Below, one piece after another: positions 1-7,227 of a DNA stretch of 29,586 nt. A model generated the notes under the pieces. That model did not search any database, was not told where the DNA came from, and saw only the letters and a list, made by a program, of their open reading frames with translations. Where the stretch lies: contig CAZQIC010000051.1 in the NCBI GenBank assembly GCA_964593555.1, positions 1-29,586 of the forward strand, given 5' to 3'. The stretch comes from CAZQIC01 sp964593555 (GTDB taxonomy: Bacteria; Bacteroidota; Bacteroidia; JAFLBG01). Every line of letters starts with the position of its first letter. The first letter of the stretch is position 1. The position numbers and the translations under genes were made by a program.

Positions 1-111
1 TTTGAGTCACATGCAAAACCCATTTTAGTTTTTAATCTCTAGGATATTTTCAGCAAAAATGGTGAAGCGATACAGGAAGATTTTAATCTGCTTACCAAGG
101 GCAGAAACTCA
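1..111 (+). pseudogene. Upstream in-frame part of the GlmU-like gene, interrupted by TAG
   Basis: Read in the frame of the downstream coding region, the first 39 bases translate as FESHAKPILVFNL, then TAG at 40-42, then DIFSKNGEAIQEDF and on without a break into the next feature. In Bacteroidetes GlmU-like proteins this position normally reads P-W-D-I-F, as far as I recall, so the TAG looks like a TGG tryptophan codon changed by one base. The 23 codons between the stop and the TTG at 112 are clearly family-like, which means the TTG is not the ancestral start. Either the gene is broken, or the base is a sequencing or assembly error, or the stop is read through. The true start lies left of the window. 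Confidence 0.6.
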
Positions 112-825
112 TTGGCGTTAAGTAAAACAAACCAAGTATTGGGTATTGAAAATATTTTTATTGAAGAAGGCGCGAAGATTGAATGCGCCATACTCAATGC
201 TACCACGGGACCGATTTACATTGGGAAAGACGCGGAAATAATGGAAGGAAGTATTGTGCGGGGGCCATTTGTATTAGGAGAACATTCCACCTTAAAAATG
301 GGAGCCAAAATATACGGACCAACAACCGTGGGCCCTCATTGTAAAGTAGGCGGCGAAGTAAACAATTCCGTTTTTTTTGCATACTCTAATAAAGGCCACG
401 ATGGATTTTTAGGAAATTCTGTGATCGGTGAATGGTGTAATCTTGGCGCCGATACTAATAACAGCAACCTTAAAAACAATTATGCCAGTGTAAAGCTTTG
501 GAATTATGGTAAAGAAAAATTTATTGATACCGGACTTCAATTCTGCGGACTCATCATGGGTGATCACTCCAAATGCGGTATCAATACTATGTTTAATACG
601 GGAACAGTAGTTGGTGTAAATGCAAACATTTTTGGCGATGGCTTTCCCAGGAATTTTATTCCATCCTTTTCATGGGGTGGTGCAGCAGGTTTTACCACCT
701 ATAAATTAAAAGACGCTTTTGAAGTTGCTGAAAAAGTAATGGAACGGCGCGGCATTACATTGGAAGAAACGGATAAAGAAATTCTTGCCGCAATATTCGA
801 GATAACAGAAAAGAACAGAAGATAA
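112..825 (+). CDS. GlmU-like sugar nucleotidyltransferase/acyltransferase, C-terminal left-handed beta-helix part
   Basis: Family: Bacteroidetes GlmU-like proteins, usually close to 390 residues, with an N-terminal nucleotidyltransferase domain and a C-terminal hexapeptide-repeat domain; they are thought to act on hexosamine-1-phosphates for envelope precursors. What is visible is the C-terminal 237 residues: repeated hexapeptide turns (GPIYIGKDAEI, GPFVLGEHSTL, GPTTVGPHCKV) followed by the strongly conserved stretch LGADTNNSNLKNNY and the tail FIPSFSWGGAAGF. The TTG start at 112 is only the first possible initiator after the in-frame TAG at 40-42; homologous sequence continues upstream of it. 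As it stands the product would lack the whole nucleotidyltransferase domain, so it is probably not a functional independent protein unless the TAG is an error. Family call sure, start and functionality unsure. Confidence 0.75.
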   Translation: MALSKTNQVLGIENIFIEEGAKIECAILNATTGPIYIGKDAEIMEGSIVRGPFVLGEHSTLKMGAKIYGPTTVGPHCKVGGEVNNSVFFAYSNKGHDGFLGNSVIGEWCNLGADTNNSNLKNNYASVKLWNYGKEKFIDTGLQFCGLIMGDHSKCGINTMFNTGTVVGVNANIFGDGFPRNFIPSFSWGGAAGFTTYKLKDAFEVAEKVMERRGITLEETDKEILAAIFEITEKNRR

Positions 826-1077
826 ATTATTAAACCGCTCCAATAGTACCGCGTTTTCCGGCGCCACATTCCATATTCATTTGTTTTTGGTTATAATTCA
901 AAGGAAGCTTCAAAAATTGGCTGTTCGTCGAATAATTTAAGGAAGATCTCTTTCGTTATAGTAAATTAGTATAGGAAAAATTGCCAATTTGGCCTCTTTT
1001 CCTTTTGGCATACATATTGACTTTATTTGTTGTACTGCCCCAATAAATGCTTAATAATAGATATTCTGAGGTATTTT

Positions 1078-1085
1078 TATCTTCG
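1078..1085 (+). promoter_or_regulatory. Possible -7 element upstream of lon
   Basis: TATCTTCG resembles the Bacteroidetes -7 element TAnnTTTG with one mismatch and lies 37 bases before the lon ATG. No TTG is present at the usual 17-23 base distance upstream, so this is weak. The same variant (TAnCTTCG) occurs before the gene at 19478. Confidence 0.3.
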
Positions 1086-1122
1086 AAATCGGGTACTAAA
1101 AACATTAATGACAATTTGACTT

Positions 1123-3612
1123 ATGGACGATAGAGAAGGCTTCGGAATGGATATTTTATCCAATATAATTGATGATGATGCTGAGTTTATACCCCTGTTA
1201 ACATCTGAGGATGAGGACCAAATGAATGCTGAGAAAATACCCGGCACATTGTCCATACTGCCTTTACGAAATACGGTATTATTTCCCGGAGTTGTAATTC
1301 CGATAACAGTTGGCAGGGATAAATCCATAAAGCTTATAAAAGACGCTTATAAGGGAGATAAAACTATAGGTGTTGTTTCACAAAAAAATGACCTGGTAGA
1401 AGATCCGTCAGTAGACGATTTAAACAGTGTTGGTACAGTAGCGCACATTATCAAAATGCTAAGGATGCCCGATGGAAATACAACAGCGATCATTCAAGGC
1501 AAAAAAAGATTCCGTATAACCAAGGTGGTCGAAACAGAACCCTATGTTAAGGCTGCGGTTCAAACATTTTCTGAAACTATTCCTTCAAAAGATAATAAAC
1601 AATTCCAGGCACTTGTTTCTTCATTAAAAGACACTGCACTACAGATCATAAAACAATCGCCACATATGCCTTCGGAGGCTGGCTTTGCATTAAGGAATAT
1701 AGAAAGCCCATCTTTCCTTATCAATTTTATTTCATCCAATATCAATGCTCCTGTTGCCGATAAACAAAAAATGCTGGAAGTAGCAGATCTTTCTGAGCGC
1801 GCTACATTGGTATTGGAATATGTTACTAAAGAATTACAGATGCTGGAGTTAAAAAACCAGATACAAACCAAGGTTAAAGTTGATCTTGACCGTCAGCAAA
1901 AGGAATATTTTTTGCACCAGCAATTAAAAACCATACAGGAAGAATTGGGTGGCAACAGCTACGAAGAAGATATTGAGGAGCTGAGAGAAAAAGCGAAAAA
2001 TAAAAAATGGAACAAGGATGTAAAGGAAACATTTGAAAAGGAGTTGAATAAACTTTCAAGAATGAATCCGAATGCCGCTGAGTATTCTGTACAGACAAAT
2101 TACCTGGAAGTATTGTTGGATCTTCCCTGGAACGAATACACAGAAGACATTCATGATTTAAAGCGTGCAGAAAAAATTCTTGACAATGACCATTTTGGTT
2201 TAGAGAAAGTAAAGGAACGCATACTCGAACATCTTGCCGTTCTTAAACTCAAAAAAAACATGAAGGTTCCGATACTTTGCCTTTATGGTCCTCCGGGTGT
2301 TGGAAAAACCTCATTGGGAAAATCCATTGCCGAATCATTAGGCAGAAAATACATTCGTATGTCTTTAGGCGGACTTAAAGATGAGTCGGAGATAAGAGGG
2401 CACAGAAAAACTTATATCGGTGCGATGCCGGGAAGGATAATTCAGAATTTAAAAAAGGCAAAAGCTGCAAACCCTGTTTTTATTTTAGATGAGATAGATA
2501 AAGTGGGAAATGATTTTCACGGCGACCCTTCCTCTGCCCTATTAGAAGCATTGGATCCGGAGCAAAACTCCACCTTCCATGATAATTATCTTGAACTGGA
2601 TTTTGATCTTTCAAAAGTCATGTTCATTGCTACCTGTAACTCTTTAACGTCTATTCAGCCTGCATTACGCGATAGGATGGAGATCATAGAAGTATCGGGA
2701 TATACTGTAGAAGAAAAAATTGAGATAGCAAAGAACCACCTTATACCTAAACAAATTGAAGAGCACGGATTAAAGACCAATCAATTCAGTCTTTCTAAAA
2801 AACACATTGAAATGATCATTGAAAATTACACCCGTGAGTCAGGTGTAAGAACTTTAGATAAAAGAGTTGCCAAAGTAGTTCGTAACAGGGCAAAAGTGAT
2901 TGCAATGAAAGAGAAATATGAAAAAACTTTAACCGATGAGGCCTTATTTAAAATACTTGGACCATCGCACCAGAAAGATCGCTACCAGGGTAACGATGTT
3001 GCAGGTGTAGTTACCGGTTTAGCCTGGACCCCTGTTGGAGGAGATATCTTATTCATTGAGGTGAGTTTAAGTCGTGGTAAAACAGGCAAACTAACCTTAA
3101 CAGGTAATCTTGGAGATGTTATGAAAGAATCGGCAACGATTGCTTTCGAATACCTTAAATCACATTCTGATTACATTGGAGTAAAATCCGATATTTTTGA
3201 CAACTGGAATGTACACATACACGTTCCGGAAGGTTCAACACCTAAAGATGGCCCATCTGCAGGCATTGCGATACTTACTGCACTTGCATCAGCATTTACA
3301 CAACGTAAAGTAAAAAAACACCTGGCCATGACCGGTGAAATTACCCTTAGGGGCCGTGTACTGGCTGTTGGCGGAATAAAAGAAAAAATACTTGCAGCAA
3401 AAAGAGCAGGCATAAAAGAGATCGTATTGTGTGAAGAGAACAAGAAGGATGTTGAAGAGATCAATAAGGATTATATCAAGGACCTGAACTTTGTTTACGT
3501 AGAAAAAATGATAGAAGTAGTGCAGCATTCTTTATTGGAAGAGAAAGTAAAAAAACCACTGAATCTTATTATTGATGACACTAAGAAAAAGGGGGAATTA
3601 GTTGCAAATTAG
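1123..3612 (+). CDS. lon: ATP-dependent protease Lon
   Basis: Lon is a cytoplasmic homohexameric AAA+ serine protease that unfolds and degrades damaged and regulatory proteins. At 829 residues it has the expected length. Order: N-terminal substrate domain (about 45-250, starting LSILPLRNTVLFPG), a coiled-coil stretch (about 255-320), the AAA+ module with Walker A GPPGVGKT at 389-396 and Walker B FILDEIDK at 453-460, and a C-terminal protease domain with the catalytic serine in DGPSAG (Ser712) and the catalytic lysine in GGIKEK (Lys755). The 43-residue spacing of the dyad equals that of E. coli Lon (679/722). The first ATG at 1123 is chosen; an in-frame ATG at 1147 is an alternative, since residues 1-8 carry no family signal. 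It stands alone in its own transcription unit. Confidence 0.97.
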   Translation: MDDREGFGMDILSNIIDDDAEFIPLLTSEDEDQMNAEKIPGTLSILPLRNTVLFPGVVIPITVGRDKSIKLIKDAYKGDKTIGVVSQKNDLVEDPSVDDLNSVGTVAHIIKMLRMPDGNTTAIIQGKKRFRITKVVETEPYVKAAVQTFSETIPSKDNKQFQALVSSLKDTALQIIKQSPHMPSEAGFALRNIESPSFLINFISSNINAPVADKQKMLEVADLSERATLVLEYVTKELQMLELKNQIQTKVKVDLDRQQKEYFLHQQLKTIQEELGGNSYEEDIEELREKAKNKKWNKDVKETFEKELNKLSRMNPNAAEYSVQTNYLEVLLDLPWNEYTEDIHDLKRAEKILDNDHFGLEKVKERILEHLAVLKLKKNMKVPILCLYGPPGVGKTSLGKSIAESLGRKYIRMSLGGLKDESEIRGHRKTYIGAMPGRIIQNLKKAKAANPVFILDEIDKVGNDFHGDPSSALLEALDPEQNSTFHDNYLELDFDLSKVMFIATCNSLTSIQPALRDRMEIIEVSGYTVEEKIEIAKNHLIPKQIEEHGLKTNQFSLSKKHIEMIIENYTRESGVRTLDKRVAKVVRNRAKVIAMKEKYEKTLTDEALFKILGPSHQKDRYQGNDVAGVVTGLAWTPVGGDILFIEVSLSRGKTGKLTLTGNLGDVMKESATIAFEYLKSHSDYIGVKSDIFDNWNVHIHVPEGSTPKDGPSAGIAILTALASAFTQRKVKKHLAMTGEITLRGRVLAVGGIKEKILAAKRAGIKEIVLCEENKKDVEEINKDYIKDLNFVYVEKMIEVVQHSLLEEKVKKPLNLIIDDTKKKGELVAN

Positions 3613-3655
3613 CGAGGAAAATGAAAGATTGTTTTTTCTATTGCTTTTTTTAAAT

Positions 3656-3663
3656 TAAATTTG
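3656..3663 (+). promoter_or_regulatory. -7 promoter element before the SNase-like gene
   Basis: TAAATTTG matches TAnnTTTG exactly, 22 bases before the ATG at 3686. The nearest upstream TTG (3629-3631) is 24 bases away, just outside the usual 17-23. This would give the small gene its own start in addition to any read-through from lon; no lon terminator is visible. Confidence 0.5.
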
Positions 3664-3685
3664 TTTTTAACAACACGTATTTCTT

Positions 3686-3991
3686 ATGGGATATAAAGTT
3701 TTACAGATCGTTACTTGCGACACAATTCAGGTATCACCTGAGTGGAGAGTTTGGAAATTAGGTAAAGGCGGTGACCAGGTAAGAGTAAATGGCTGTCAAT
3801 TACCAAAAGAAGCTAGTAGTAAACAACGTTCGAGTGCAAAAGTAAAACTGTTCAACTTACTTTCCGGTAACAAGGTTGAAATAAAAAACGTTTACAAAGT
3901 AGAAGGCAAAGCGGTAACCGCTGATGTTTTTATAAATGGTAAAAATGTTAGCGAGTATTTTCAGAAACAACAAGAAGCTTTAGAAGCTTAA
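3686..3991 (+). CDS. Small SNase-like (OB-fold) protein, probably not catalytic
   Basis: A 101-residue protein with no signal peptide. The order of elements recalls the staphylococcal nuclease fold: CDTIQV (like the DGDT strand), QVRVNGCQLPKE (like VRLxGIDxPE), SSAKVKLFNLLSGNKVEIKNV (the helix and strand that follow) and VTADVFINGKNVSEYF (the last strand and helix). The residues that bind metal and activate water in nucleases look replaced: the aspartate of the IDxPE segment is Gln or Leu here and the second arginine (YGR) is EGK. Seen: the pattern and the substitutions. Inferred: SNase-like fold with a binding rather than cleaving role. It is convergent with the next gene, the two stop codons only 5 bases apart. 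Confidence 0.55.
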   Translation: MGYKVLQIVTCDTIQVSPEWRVWKLGKGGDQVRVNGCQLPKEASSKQRSSAKVKLFNLLSGNKVEIKNVYKVEGKAVTADVFINGKNVSEYFQKQQEALEA

Positions 3992-3996
3992 CATAC

Positions 3997-4947
3997 TTAT
4001 TTTATCTCCTTCTCAATAAGATAATTATTTCTGTCAGTTGAACTTCTTGAGATCATCTCTGCAATAAAACCCGCTAAAAATAATTGTGTTCCAATAATCA
4101 TCGCCACTAAGGCCATGTAAAAAAGCGGTTGATCCGTAACATTCCTCACAGGTAAATGGTTCGCGATGTTGTATAGTTTATCTGCAATGAGCCAAATAGA
4201 TACAATTCCACCAATAATAAAAGACAACAAACCAATTGTACCAAAAAGATGCATTGGTCTTTTCCCAAACTTAGATACAAATGTTATTGAAAGAAGATCA
4301 AGAAAACCGTTCACAAACCTATTCAATCCAAATTTAGATACACCGTATTTCCGTTCCTGGTGCTGTACTTCCTGCTCCCCTATTTTTTTAAATCCTGCCC
4401 ACTTGGCAATTACCGGAATATAGCGGTGCATCTCACCATAAACTTCTATGCTCTTTACTACTTCGCTTCTATACGACTTTAAGCCGCAATTAAAATCGTG
4501 CAGGTATATGCCCGACATTTTGCGTGTTGCCCAATTAAAAAGTTTAGTAGGTATCGTTTTAGTTATTGGATCATGGCGTTTCTTTTTCCAACCAGAAATA
4601 AGATCATATCCATCTCTCACAATTTTATTATACAGTTCAGGTATCTCATCCGGGCTATCCTGCAAATCAGCATCCATAGTAATTACGACATTTCCTTGTG
4701 TAATATTAAATGCTGTATTTAGTGCGGCGGATTTACCATAGTTACGTCTGAACTTTATTCCTTTAACATTTGAATTTGATGCCGCGAGACTTTCTATTTT
4801 CTTCCATGAGCCATCGGTACTGCCATCGTCTACAAAGATCACTTCATAGGAATAGTTATTCGCTATCATCACCTTTGCGATCCAATCACAAAGCTCACCA
4901 ATTGACTCATCTTCGTTATAAAGTGGTATGACTACCGAAATATCCAT
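3997..4947 (-). CDS. Glycosyltransferase family 2, polyprenyl-phosphate sugar transferase type (DPM1/GtrB-like)
   Basis: Transfers a sugar from a nucleotide donor, probably to a polyprenyl phosphate at the inner membrane, to feed cell-surface glycan or glycoprotein synthesis. The 316 residues start directly with the GT-A fold (ISVVIPLYNEDESI), contain FVDDGSTDGS at 38-47, NYGKSAALN at 69-77, the metal-binding DAD at 92-94 followed by LQDSPDEIP, and an HRYIP segment typical of this GT2 branch. Two transmembrane helices follow near the C-terminus (about 233-258 and 272-298). The short basic tail is cytoplasmic. It stands alone, so the acceptor cannot be read from context. Confidence 0.9.
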   Translation of the reverse strand: MDISVVIPLYNEDESIGELCDWIAKVMIANNYSYEVIFVDDGSTDGSWKKIESLAASNSNVKGIKFRRNYGKSAALNTAFNITQGNVVITMDADLQDSPDEIPELYNKIVRDGYDLISGWKKKRHDPITKTIPTKLFNWATRKMSGIYLHDFNCGLKSYRSEVVKSIEVYGEMHRYIPVIAKWAGFKKIGEQEVQHQERKYGVSKFGLNRFVNGFLDLLSITFVSKFGKRPMHLFGTIGLLSFIIGGIVSIWLIADKLYNIANHLPVRNVTDQPLFYMALVAMIIGTQLFLAGFIAEMISRSSTDRNNYLIEKEIK

Positions 4948-5046
4948 TCTGTAAAAGTAAAAAAATAAACCGTGTACTGAAAACAGGCTTAAAACGCCCC
5001 CTGCAAGATATTATTTTAATACTTATCCATATTTAACGAAATTTCT

Positions 5047-5054
5047 TACTTTTG
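5047..5054 (+). promoter_or_regulatory. -7 promoter element of the SRP RNA gene
   Basis: TACTTTTG matches TAnnTTTG exactly and ends 3 bases before the first G of the RNA's terminal stem, the spacing expected for a start at or near 5058. No convincing -33 TTG is present upstream, which is tolerable for a stable RNA promoter but leaves the call based on the -7 box alone. Confidence 0.65.
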
Positions 5055-5057
5055 CAC

Positions 5058-5156
5058 GGGGTAAGTCTTATACGACCAGCTCCTGTTGAACTTCCCCAGG
5101 TCCGGAAGGAAGCAAGGATAAAATGGTTGAGCGGTGCGATATGAGGTGCTTACCCC
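5058..5156 (+). ncRNA. ffs: Signal recognition particle RNA, small bacterial (4.5S) type
   Basis: The conserved SRP domain IV core is present: CCCCAGGTCCGGAAGGAAGC followed by AAGGAT, with the GGAA tetraloop and the asymmetric internal loop that binds Ffh. The RNA closes on itself: GGGGTAAG at 5058-5065 pairs with CTTACCCC at 5149-5156, giving a single hairpin of about 99 nucleotides without an Alu domain. It binds Ffh to deliver nascent membrane proteins to FtsY. A promoter element precedes it and a strong terminator follows about 40 bases downstream. The overlapping 80-codon open frame beginning at 5123 is not a gene. Confidence 0.93.
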
Positions 5157-5191
5157 TTCTTTTTGATTCAATATTATTAGAAGATAAAGCA

Positions 5192-5226
5192 AAAAAAAGA
5201 GGCTCAAAACGAGCCTCTTTTTTTTT
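5192..5226. terminator. Rho-independent terminator, probably bidirectional
   Basis: AGAGGCTC and GAGCCTCT form a perfect GC-rich stem around AAAAC, with a run of eight A before and nine T after, so it can stop transcription from both sides: the SRP RNA on the plus strand and the lipoprotein gene ending at 5241 on the minus strand. Confidence 0.9.
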
Positions 5227-5240
5227 CAAGAAAATTTTAT

Positions 5241-5642
5241 TTAAGGTAATACCATTTCTGTATGCGCCACGAATGGCAAACCGCCGGTATTGGTATAAGA
5301 AAACACTTCCGGATGATCGTTCAATAGAATACGCGCATAGGATGATGTACCATCAAATGAGGTAGCCGTAACACCTACTGTATCTCCCGATTGTCTTGCG
5401 AGAGTATACGACCAGGTATTAGGTTGATTAAACTCTGTCATCCAATAACCTTCATTATGATCATATTCAATTTTGTTTTGTCCTGAGCCGCCTGTAAATA
5501 CCACCTCAAATTTTACGAGGTAAATTGTTTTTTCGGTCGTATTTGGTGTGGCCGGTTCCGGACATTTCTTCTTACAACCTGCTGCAAGAAACACCAGCAT
5601 AGCAACGGAAGCGATAAATACAAATGGTATCGATTTTTTCAT
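5241..5642 (-). CDS. Small lipoprotein of unknown function
   Basis: 133 residues. The N-terminus is a lipoprotein signal: MKK, a hydrophobic stretch, and the lipobox LAAGC with the lipidated cysteine at 23, followed by KKKC. The lysines after the cysteine do not match the acidic surface-export signal known in some Bacteroidetes, so a periplasm-facing location is as likely as the surface. The rest is rich in Thr, Ser and aromatic residues in alternating strands (IYLVKFEVVFTGGSG, NTWSYTLARQSGDTVGVTA), suggesting a small beta-sandwich; no family recognised. Single gene ending at the bidirectional terminator. Confidence 0.8.
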   Translation of the reverse strand: MKKSIPFVFIASVAMLVFLAAGCKKKCPEPATPNTTEKTIYLVKFEVVFTGGSGQNKIEYDHNEGYWMTEFNQPNTWSYTLARQSGDTVGVTATSFDGTSSYARILLNDHPEVFSYTNTGGLPFVAHTEMVLP

Positions 5643-5679
5643 GTGTATATGTTTTTGTTTTTATTGTCACATGGAATAC

Positions 5680-5719
5680 GCCATCCCTTTTGGAGGCTTG
5701 TCCGCCTAAGGCGGATGGC
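5680..5719. repeat. GC-rich intergenic palindrome
   Basis: GCCATCC (5680-5686) pairs with GGATGGC (5713-5719). Inside it lies a tighter alternative, TCCGCCT-A-AGGCGGA (5701-5715). The GC content stands out against the AT-rich surroundings. No T run follows, so it is not an obvious terminator. It resembles in style the palindromes at 13693, 18035 and 26152. Confidence 0.6.
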
Positions 5720-5822
5720 TATTTCATAGTATATCTTATTAATCTGTTGAAATTAACTCTTTTGACGGAGATTTACAATTACTATACCAAAATGAAAATT
5801 ACTTCCCCTTTTTATGGAAAAC

Positions 5823-5855
5823 TTGTTAATTAAAATATTCGATGAGTTAACTTTG
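5823..5855 (+). promoter_or_regulatory. Promoter of the transaldolase/FSA gene
   Basis: TTG at 5823-5825, a 22-base spacer and TAACTTTG at 5848-5855 fit the Bacteroidetes consensus TTG-N(17-23)-TAnnTTTG. The ATG follows 31 bases after the -7 element. Confidence 0.7.
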
Positions 5856-5886
5856 ACCGTATACCTTTACAAAAAATACAACTTAT

Positions 5887-6543
5887 ATGAAGTTTTTCAT
5901 TGATACTGCAAACCTCGCACAAATTAAAGAAGCACAGGATCTTGGTGTTTTAGATGGTGTAACAACCAATCCATCCCTAATGGCTAAAGAAGGAATAACC
6001 GGTGCAGCTAACATAACAAAACATTATGTGGATATCTGCAATATTGTTACCGGAGATGTAAGTGCGGAAGTAATAGCCACCGATTATGAAAACATGGTAA
6101 AAGAAGGCGAAGCCCTTGCTAAACTACATAAGCAAATTGTAGTAAAAGTACCGATGATAAAAGATGGAATAAAAGCAATAAAATATTTTTCATCAAAAGG
6201 AATAAAAACAAATTGCACATTGGTATTTTCCGCAGGGCAGGCATTACTTGCTGCTAAAGCAGGTGCTACCTATGTTTCACCATTCATTGGAAGACTTGAT
6301 GATGTTTCAACAGATGGCCTCCAGCTTATTTCAGAAATAAGATTGATCTATGATAATTACGGCTACCAGACCCAGATATTAGCTGCCTCCGTACGCCATG
6401 CGATGCACATTATCAATTGCGCCAAACTAGGAGCAGATGTTGCAACATGTCCACTAAGTGCCATTACAGGATTATTAAAACATCCGCTTACCGATAACGG
6501 ACTGGCGCAGTTTTTAGCCGATTACGCAAAGGGAAATAAATGA
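5887..6543 (+). CDS. fsa: Transaldolase / fructose-6-phosphate aldolase family (TalC/FSA type)
   Basis: Class I aldolase of about 220 residues, the usual length for the short TalC/FSA subfamily (classical transaldolases exceed 310). It begins MKFFIDTANLAQIKEA, and carries GVTTNPSL at 24-31 and IVVKVPM with the Schiff-base lysine at 87. CTLVFSAGQALLAAKAGATYVSPFIGR and ILAASVRH complete the barrel. The reaction is either transfer of dihydroxyacetone between sugar phosphates in the pentose phosphate pathway or cleavage of fructose 6-phosphate; the sequence alone does not separate these, and many annotated members are transaldolases, so tal is an equally fair name. Cytoplasmic. Confidence 0.92.
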   Translation: MKFFIDTANLAQIKEAQDLGVLDGVTTNPSLMAKEGITGAANITKHYVDICNIVTGDVSAEVIATDYENMVKEGEALAKLHKQIVVKVPMIKDGIKAIKYFSSKGIKTNCTLVFSAGQALLAAKAGATYVSPFIGRLDDVSTDGLQLISEIRLIYDNYGYQTQILAASVRHAMHIINCAKLGADVATCPLSAITGLLKHPLTDNGLAQFLADYAKGNK

Positions 6544-6605
6544 GAATAGTTGTTGGCTGATTGTTATTGGTTAAAGTTCATCGTTATTGATTTGAATATT
6601 TTAAT

Positions 6606-7226
6606 ATGCTGTTACAAATACACCCCGATAACCCTAATCCACGGGAAATGAAAATGGTCCTGGAATGCCTTAGGGACGGTGGTATTATTATTTATCCTAC
6701 TGATACTGTGTATGCACTTGGCTGTGACATTTACGAATCAAAAGCAATAGAACGGGTTTGTAAAATAAAAGGAATAAAGCCAGAGAAAGCGAATTTCTCG
6801 TTTGTGTTTTATGATCTTAGTCATTTAGCAGATTTTACAAGAGTAGTTGACACCTCTACTTATAAACTCATGAAGAAAGCTCTTCCCGGTCCATTTACTT
6901 TTATCCTGGAAGCCAACAGTATGATTCCAAAAATATTTAAGAGCAATAAAAAAACCATTGGTATTAGAATTCCTAACAATAATATTTGCAGATCCCTGGT
7001 GAATCAATTGGATCATCCAATCATAAGCACATCTGTGCATGATGAAGATGAAATCACGGAATACCCCACCGACGCTGAAGTGATCCACGATAAATATGAA
7101 AACCTGGTTGACATTGTTATTGATGGTGGTTTCGGAAATAATATTGCTTCAACAGTTGTGGATTGTACACAAGGTGCTCCAATAATACTTAGGCAGGGAA
7201 TGGGAAATTTAGAAGAATTTCTTTAA
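6606..7226 (+). CDS. yciO: YciO-type Sua5/YrdC family protein
   Basis: 206 residues, exactly the length of E. coli YciO. Shared YciO features: IHPDNPNPREM at the start, GGIIIYPTDTVYALGCDI (the nucleotide-binding strand of the YrdC fold), PGPFTFIL, KTIGIRIPNN, PIISTSV and a C-terminal ILRQGMGNLEEFL. The family includes Sua5/TsaC, which makes threonylcarbamoyl-AMP for tRNA t6A; YciO is a paralog whose own role is less certain. It lacks the extra C-terminal Sua5 domain. The following gene starts one base after this stop codon, so the two are probably co-transcribed. Confidence 0.88.
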   Translation: MLLQIHPDNPNPREMKMVLECLRDGGIIIYPTDTVYALGCDIYESKAIERVCKIKGIKPEKANFSFVFYDLSHLADFTRVVDTSTYKLMKKALPGPFTFILEANSMIPKIFKSNKKTIGIRIPNNNICRSLVNQLDHPIISTSVHDEDEITEYPTDAEVIHDKYENLVDIVIDGGFGNNIASTVVDCTQGAPIILRQGMGNLEEFL

Positions 7227-7227
7227 A

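Noticed and set aside
1077..1328. Minus-strand open frames within lon (for example 1077-1328, 1560-1871, 3171-3464)
   Set aside because: Antisense shadows of a well conserved protein-coding gene.
5123..5365. 80-codon plus-strand open frame
   Set aside because: Begins inside the SRP RNA, crosses the terminator and overlaps the lipoprotein gene on the other strand.
5624..5833. 69-codon plus-strand open frame between the lipoprotein and transaldolase genes
   Set aside because: No recognisable protein features beyond a hydrophobic start, and it runs across the palindrome and the transaldolase promoter region.
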